Source: a bacterium (lineage in GTDB: Bacteria > Patescibacteriota > Minisyncoccia > Phycocordibacterales > UBA2100). From it: 17,893 nucleotides of DNA. The position numbers were made by a program, and so were the translations under genes. Below the pieces are notes generated by a model that saw only the letters and a program-made list of their open reading frames with translations, ran no database searches and was not told the origin of the DNA. The stretch covers positions 1 through 17,893 of the forward strand of contig JAUYLR010000048.1 of the NCBI GenBank assembly GCA_030698935.1, written 5' to 3'. This document shows, one piece after another, positions 13,494 to 17,893 of the stretch (position 1 is its first letter; each line of letters starts with the position of its first letter).

Positions 13494-13514
13494 TCCACCC
13501 CCCTCCTGTATACT
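13486..13514 (+). promoter_or_regulatory. Promoter of rpoB
   Basis: TTGACC at 13486-13491 and TATACT at 13509-13514 are separated by exactly 17 bases, the best sigma-70-type promoter in the window. Transcription would begin near 13521 and give a leader of about 140 bases before the ATG at 13661. Confidence 0.65.
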
Positions 13515-13520
13515 CGCCCG

Positions 13521-13660
13521 ACATTTGCTCAAGAGCTCTGATTGAGTTGCGGTTGCGCTTTTAGTGAAGGGTAGTCGAAGGGGAAGTCGTCTGTCTTTTA
13601 ATAAAAGAATTTAATAATGATTTTCGCATACGACTCACGTCGTATGCCCCATTTATTGTT
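13521..13660 (+). promoter_or_regulatory. rpoB leader with a start-proximal hairpin
   Basis: This untranslated stretch lies between the predicted start of transcription and the rpoB ATG. It includes GCATACGAC (13626-13634) and GTCGTATGC (13639-13647), a perfect 9-bp stem with a TCAC loop, ending 13 bases before the ATG. No Shine-Dalgarno is visible. The leader is unusually long for this window, where other promoters lie close to the start codon. A role in autoregulation of rpoB is possible but inferred. Confidence 0.4.
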
Positions 13661-16600
13661 ATGGCAAAACCGCACGCCCGTCCGCAGAAGTTTTTCGGCC
13701 GTTTCCGGGAACCCCTCGTGAAGCTACCGAGCCTTGTAGAATCCCAGAGCGATTCTTTCAAGCAGTTTATTGAAGGCGGAGCAGAGCGTGTGTTCAGAGA
13801 ATTCTCTCCTATCTCCGACCACGCGGGAAAGAAATTTGAATTGAAGTTCGTGAAATTCTCGTTCGGCGAATTGCGCTGGGATGAACACTATGCGAAGCAG
13901 ACCATGCGCACCTACGAGGCGCCGCTTTCCATGGTTGCCCGTTTGAAAAATAAAACGACCGGCGAAGAAAAAGAGCAGGAAATATTTCTCGCGGATTTTC
14001 CGTGGATGACCCGGCACGGCTCATTCATAATTAACGGCGTGGAGCGCATCGTCGTCCCTCAGCTCGCCCGCTCGTACGGAGTTTTCTTTGAATCAATTCC
14101 CTACAAGGGGAAGGGCTATTTCGCCGCAAAAATAATTCCCGCGCGCGGCGTGTGGATAGAAATTGAATCCGACGTGGATGGGGGCATTTATGTAAAAATT
14201 GACCGCAAGCGCCGGTTTCCGGTGACATCGCTCTTGCGCATTTTGGGCACCGCGACTGACAACGAGATTCTGGCGAAATTTGCGAAATCTCCCGCCGCCA
14301 AGACCGCGATTGAAACCACCATCGGCCACGACCACGCACACACACCGGAAGAGGCCTATGTGGAAATTTACCGCCGGCTCCGCGACGGCGATATCGCCAC
14401 GCCGGAATCGGCCCGCGATCACGTGAAGGCCATTTTGAGCGCCGACCGCTACGATTTTTCGCGTGTCGGCCGTTTCCATTTCAACCGCCGTTTTGGCTTG
14501 CCGACCGCCGACAAAGACATCACGAATGCCACGCTCACGCTTGACGACGTGGTGCGCATCATCACCAACATCGCCGAACTAAACACGCACCCCGCAGCCG
14601 AGCCGGACGACATAGACCACCTCGGATTCCGCCGCGTCCGTTTCGTGGGCGAGCTTTTGGAGCAGCGCATGCGCGTGGGGCTTTCGCGCATGAAGCGCAA
14701 CATTCAGGACAGAATGGCGATGGTTGACCCCGAGACATCGCTTCCCGTGCAATTTGTAAACCCGCGCCCGTTCCAAGCGGCGATACGGGAATTTTTCGCC
14801 ACCGACCAGCTCTCCCAACTTGCGCAGCAATACAACACGCTTGACGAGATAGAACACTTGCGGACCTTGTCAACCCTCGGCCGCGGCGGTCTCACCTCGG
14901 AGCGCGCGGGATTGGAGGTGCGCGATGTGCACTCTTCGCACTACGGCCGCGTCTGCCCCATTCACACGCCTGAAGGAAAAAACATCGGACTCGTTTTGCA
15001 CATGTCGCTTTACGCGCGCCCGAACGAATTCGGCATCGTGGAAACTCCCTACGCGAAAGTGGAGAAGGGCCACATCACGAAAGAAATCAAGTATTTGAAT
15101 GCATTAGAGGAAGAGCAGTACGCAATCGCGCACGCCGCGACCGACAGGAATGACAACGGCCTCATCACCGAGAAATTCGTGGAAGTCCGCAAAGCGGGGA
15201 ACCCGACCTTGGTCTCGCGCGAGCACGTGGATTTCATGGAAGTGGCGACCAACCAGCCCTTCTCGGTGGCAACCGCGCTCATTCCGTTCGTTGAGAACGA
15301 CGACGCGAACCGCGCGCTCATGGGTTCTAACATGCAAAAGCAGGCGGTCCCTCTCGTCTTGCCGCAGGCGCCTCTTGTGGCGACCGGCGTGGAGGAAATG
15401 GCGGCGCGCGATTCCGGCCGTATCATTGTGGCCATTGAACCGGGTGAAGTGACCTACTCGGATGCCCGCCGGATTGACGTGAAGAACGCGGCAGGAAAGA
15501 CGCACGAGTACAAACTGGTAAACTTCTCCCGCACAAACGGATTCACGACATTCCACCAGCGTCCCGCGGTTTCCGTGGGCGAGCATGTGAAGAAGGGAAC
15601 ATTGCTTGCCGACACCTCTACTTCAGACGGCGGACAACTCGCCATAGGCCAAAACGTGCGCGTGGCATTCTTGCCGTGGTACGGAGCCAACTACGAAGAC
15701 GCTATCGTCGTTTCCGAACGGCTCGCAAAGGGCGCGCGATTCACATCAATACACATGGAGGAATTTGTGTGTGTCGTACGCGACACAAAGCTCGGGCCCG
15801 AGGTCACAACGCACGACATTCCGAACGTCAGCGAATTTAAATTAAGAAACTTGGACGAGGACGGTGTCGTGCGCATCGGCGCCGAAGTCCGCTCCGGCGA
15901 CATCCTCGTCGGCAAAGTCACGCCGAAAGGCGAGACACAGCTCACGCCGGAAGAGCGCTTGCTCCATGCGGTGTTCGGAGAGAAGGCGAAGGACGTCAAG
16001 GATACGTCTCTGCGCATGGAAGGAGGGAAGCGCGGACGCGTCATCGGCGTGAAAGTATTTTCCCGCGAAACAGGCGATTCTTTGGAGAGCGGCGTCATCA
16101 AGCGCGTGCACGTGGAAGTCGCCCAACTCCGCACTATTTCCGTGGGCGATAAGCTAGCCGGGCGGCACGGCAACAAGGGCGTCAATTCTCGCGTGCTTCC
16201 GGAGGAAGATATGCCGTTTGATTCGGACGGGAATCCGGTAGACATCATCCTCACTCCGCTCGGCGTGCCTTCGCGTATGAACCTCGGCCAAATCCTTGAA
16301 CTGCACTTGGGGCTTGCGGCCGAAACCCTCAATTACCAAGCAATTGTGCCCTCGTTCTCGGGTGCGACAGAAGAGGAAATCCGCGATGAATTGAAGAAAG
16401 CGGGGCTTGCCGAGACAGGAAAGCGCGTGCTCTTTGACGGTCTCACGGGCGAGCCGTTCGCTCAGCCGGTCTCCGTCGGCATCATGTACATCCTCAAACT
16501 GCACCACATGGTGGAAGACAAAATCCACATGCGCTCAATCGGCCCCTACTCGCTCACGACGCAGCAACCCTTGGGAGGCAAGGCGCAGAACGGCGGTCAG

Positions 16601-16834
16601 CGCGTAGGAGAAATGGAAGTCTGGGCGTTCTTGGGCTACGGCGCCGCGCACAGTTTGCGCGAAATTCTCACCATCAAATCAGACGACATCTTGGGCCGCT
16701 CGGCCGCGTTTGACGCGATTGTTTCCGGCAAGCGCATTGAAGAGACGAACACGCCGGCGACGTTCAACGTGCTCGTCCGCCATCTGCGCGGATTGGGTAT
16801 TGACATGGAGTTTATTGAAAATCAAGGAGCGTAA
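13661..16834 (+). CDS. rpoB: DNA-directed RNA polymerase subunit beta
   Basis: The beta subunit of RNA polymerase, forming much of the active-site cleft. At 1057 aa it is shorter than in E. coli (1342) or typical Gram-positive bacteria (about 1180), consistent with missing lineage-specific insertions. Blocks in order: the N-terminal PRPQKFFGRFREPLVKLP, LADFPWMTRHGSFIINGVER, the rifampicin region (about residues 378-409), RVCPIHTPEGKNIGLV, GQNVRVAFLPWYGANYEDAIV, GDKLAGRHGNKGVNSR and ILTPLGVPSRMN...ILELHLG, ending with the conserved GGQRVGEMEVWAFLGYGAAH...ILTIKSDD. The rifampicin region departs from E. coli at several contacts. The start ATG at 13661 has no Shine-Dalgarno. rpoC follows after 121 bases. 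Confidence 0.97.
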   Translation: MAKPHARPQKFFGRFREPLVKLPSLVESQSDSFKQFIEGGAERVFREFSPISDHAGKKFELKFVKFSFGELRWDEHYAKQTMRTYEAPLSMVARLKNKTTGEEKEQEIFLADFPWMTRHGSFIINGVERIVVPQLARSYGVFFESIPYKGKGYFAAKIIPARGVWIEIESDVDGGIYVKIDRKRRFPVTSLLRILGTATDNEILAKFAKSPAAKTAIETTIGHDHAHTPEEAYVEIYRRLRDGDIATPESARDHVKAILSADRYDFSRVGRFHFNRRFGLPTADKDITNATLTLDDVVRIITNIAELNTHPAAEPDDIDHLGFRRVRFVGELLEQRMRVGLSRMKRNIQDRMAMVDPETSLPVQFVNPRPFQAAIREFFATDQLSQLAQQYNTLDEIEHLRTLSTLGRGGLTSERAGLEVRDVHSSHYGRVCPIHTPEGKNIGLVLHMSLYARPNEFGIVETPYAKVEKGHITKEIKYLNALEEEQYAIAHAATDRNDNGLITEKFVEVRKAGNPTLVSREHVDFMEVATNQPFSVATALIPFVENDDANRALMGSNMQKQAVPLVLPQAPLVATGVEEMAARDSGRIIVAIEPGEVTYSDARRIDVKNAAGKTHEYKLVNFSRTNGFTTFHQRPAVSVGEHVKKGTLLADTSTSDGGQLAIGQNVRVAFLPWYGANYEDAIVVSERLAKGARFTSIHMEEFVCVVRDTKLGPEVTTHDIPNVSEFKLRNLDEDGVVRIGAEVRSGDILVGKVTPKGETQLTPEERLLHAVFGEKAKDVKDTSLRMEGGKRGRVIGVKVFSRETGDSLESGVIKRVHVEVAQLRTISVGDKLAGRHGNKGVNSRVLPEEDMPFDSDGNPVDIILTPLGVPSRMNLGQILELHLGLAAETLNYQAIVPSFSGATEEEIRDELKKAGLAETGKRVLFDGLTGEPFAQPVSVGIMYILKLHHMVEDKIHMRSIGPYSLTTQQPLGGKAQNGGQRVGEMEVWAFLGYGAAHSLREILTIKSDDILGRSAAFDAIVSGKRIEETNTPATFNVLVRHLRGLGIDMEFIENQGA

Positions 16835-16871
16835 AGAAATCGTTATGAATGAAATGAATTACTATTTCTTT

Positions 16872-16912
16872 ACCCAGCACCTTCGTTTCCCGATGAAACA
16901 AAGGTGCTGGGT
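16872..16912. repeat. Strong stem-loop between rpoB and rpoC
   Basis: The outer stem ACCCAGCACCTT (16872-16883) pairs perfectly with AAGGTGCTGGGT (16901-16912). The inner GTTTC (16885-16889) pairs with GAAAC (16895-16899) around CCGAT. No T-tract follows, so it is not a classical intrinsic terminator. It could pause polymerase, mark a processing site or partly uncouple rpoC from rpoB. A weak TTGTTT-17-TTAAGT pair at 16918-16946 before rpoC might be a second promoter. Confidence 0.7.
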
Positions 16913-16955
16913 GTAAGTTGTTTCTAAACTCGATTACTCGTTAAGTAAAACTAAC

Positions 16956-17893
16956 ATGCAAAAAAGAAAAGACGTCAGCCCCCAGAACTTTGAGGCGGTC
17001 GCAATGCGGCTCGCAAGCCCGGAGCGCATTTTGGACTGGTCGTTCGGCGAAATCACAAAGCCGGAAACCATCAACTACCGCACCCAGCGCCCCGAAAAGA
17101 ACGGTCTGTTTGATGAACGCGTGTTCGGCCCCGAAAAAGACTACGAATGTTACTGCGGAAAGTACCGCGGCATCCGGTTCCGCGGAATCGTCTGTGAGAA
17201 ATGCGGCGTTGAGCTCACGCGCGCCGTCGTGCGCCGCGAACGGATGGGGCACATTGACTTGGCAACCCCGGTTTCGCACATCTGGTTCCTGCGCGGAATC
17301 CCGTCGCGCATCGCCCTGCTTTTGGGGCTTTCCGCCGCGGAGGTGGAGAAAATCGTGTACTTCGCGGGGTACATCGTTACGCAGGTTACGGAAACGGAAC
17401 GCACGCGATTACTGAAGGATTTGGAGGCGGAGTTCCAACAGAAAACAAAATCAGCCGCGAATCCGGAAGAGAAGGCGCGCCTCAAGGATTTGGCGACGAA
17501 GGCGAAAAAGGACATTGAATCCATCAAAGAGGGCGCTGTTTTGGACGAAGCGGCGTACCATCTCTTTGCCGTGAAATACGGCGCGCTCTTCCGCGCGGCC
17601 ATCGGCGCCGAAGCGCTCTACAATATATTGAAACGCATTGATTTGGACGTCTTTGTTAAAAAGGCGCGCGAAAAATACGAGAAATCGGGCGCGGCCGACC
17701 GCGACAAATTGCGGAAGCAACTTGCGCTCGGCGAAGCGCTCCGCCGGGCCGGAGTCCGTCCCGAATGGATGTTTATGACGCGCCTTCCGGTGGTTCCGCC
17801 GGCACTTAGGCCGATGGTCGCCCTTGAAGGAGGCCGCCACGCATCGTCGGATTTGAACGACCTCTACCGCCGCGTCATCAACAGAAACAATCG
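16956..17893 (+). CDS. rpoC: DNA-directed RNA polymerase subunit beta', 5' part
   Basis: The first 312 codons of the beta' subunit; the frame stays open to the window edge. The protein starts [43 protein letters not shown] in outline, typical of RpoC. The zinc ribbon is intact with C65, C67, C80 and C83, the same spacing as C70/72/85/88 of E. coli. It is followed by [34 protein letters not shown], and near the end [21 protein letters not shown] and the start of the [14 protein letters not shown] block that leads to the switch region. A charged insert at about residues 150-250 separates these blocks, as in many bacteria. No Shine-Dalgarno precedes the ATG at 16956. It lies 121 bases after rpoB, behind a strong hairpin. 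Confidence 0.96.
   Translation, partial: MQKRKDVSPQNFEAVAMRLASPERILDWSFGEITKPETINYRTQRPEKNGLFDERVFGPEKDYECYCGKYRGIRFRGIVCEKCGVELTRAVVRRERMGHIDLATPVSHIWFLRGIPSRIALLLGLSAAEVEKIVYFAGYIVTQVTETERTRLLKDLEAEFQQKTKSAANPEEKARLKDLATKAKKDIESIKEGAVLDEAAYHLFAVKYGALFRAAIGAEALYNILKRIDLDVFVKKAREKYEKSGAADRDKLRKQLALGEALRRAGVRPEWMFMTRLPVVPPALRPMVALEGGRHASSDLNDLYRRVINRNN

Noticed and set aside
15691..16332. 213-codon open frame on the minus strand inside rpoB
   Set aside because: It lies fully antisense to conserved rpoB blocks and has a Ser/Arg/Thr-rich composition typical of a GC-driven shadow frame.

Overview
The window looks like a chromosomal piece from a Candidate Phyla Radiation (Patescibacteria) bacterium, probably of the Parcubacteria/Paceibacteria side. 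This is an inference from several signs: a short 5S rRNA, a compact RNA polymerase beta subunit (1057 aa), almost no Shine-Dalgarno sequences, -10 boxes placed 6-8 bases before start codons, CPR-type small conserved proteins, and spacers filled with palindromes. Most genes are GC-rich; one glycosyltransferase gene is clearly more AT-rich.

Layout. 1-690: 5S rRNA with a duplicated 5' end upstream, then a small cysteine-containing membrane protein. 686-2641: a single-pass membrane protein followed by RodA/FtsW, the cell-wall glycan polymerase family. 2638-5178: a divergent pair of surface-glycan genes, a GT4 glycosyltransferase (minus) and a polyprenyl-phosphate sugar-1-phosphate transferase (plus). 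5179-5607: a gene-free block of terminators and REP-like palindromes. 5608-6522: a nucleotide-sugar epimerase. 6528-6646: a 119-bp element with perfect 16-bp terminal inverted repeats, ending exactly at the folD start. 6647-9221: folD, pabB and a small chorismate-lyase-fold protein, a compact folate/pABA cluster. 9293-11569: secD and secF. 11740-13335: a fused prephenate dehydrogenase-prephenate dehydratase facing a stand-alone AroQ chorismate mutase. 13661-17893: rpoB and the 5' part of rpoC, which runs off the window.

How the genes fit together. Four genes act on chorismate or prephenate (pabB, the UbiC/DUF98-like gene, the TyrA-PheA fusion, aroQ), yet no gene of the shikimate pathway leading to chorismate is present here. 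The most interesting candidate system is folD-pabB-UbiC-like: the third gene may supply the pyruvate-releasing step that PabC normally performs, or a direct chorismate lyase. The RodA, glycosyltransferase, sugar transferase and epimerase genes belong to cell-envelope synthesis. SecD/SecF and RpoB/RpoC are housekeeping.

Nearly every transcription-unit boundary carries a different, long and often perfect inverted repeat, most without a T-tract. Several promoters lie so close to start codons that leaderless mRNAs are likely.
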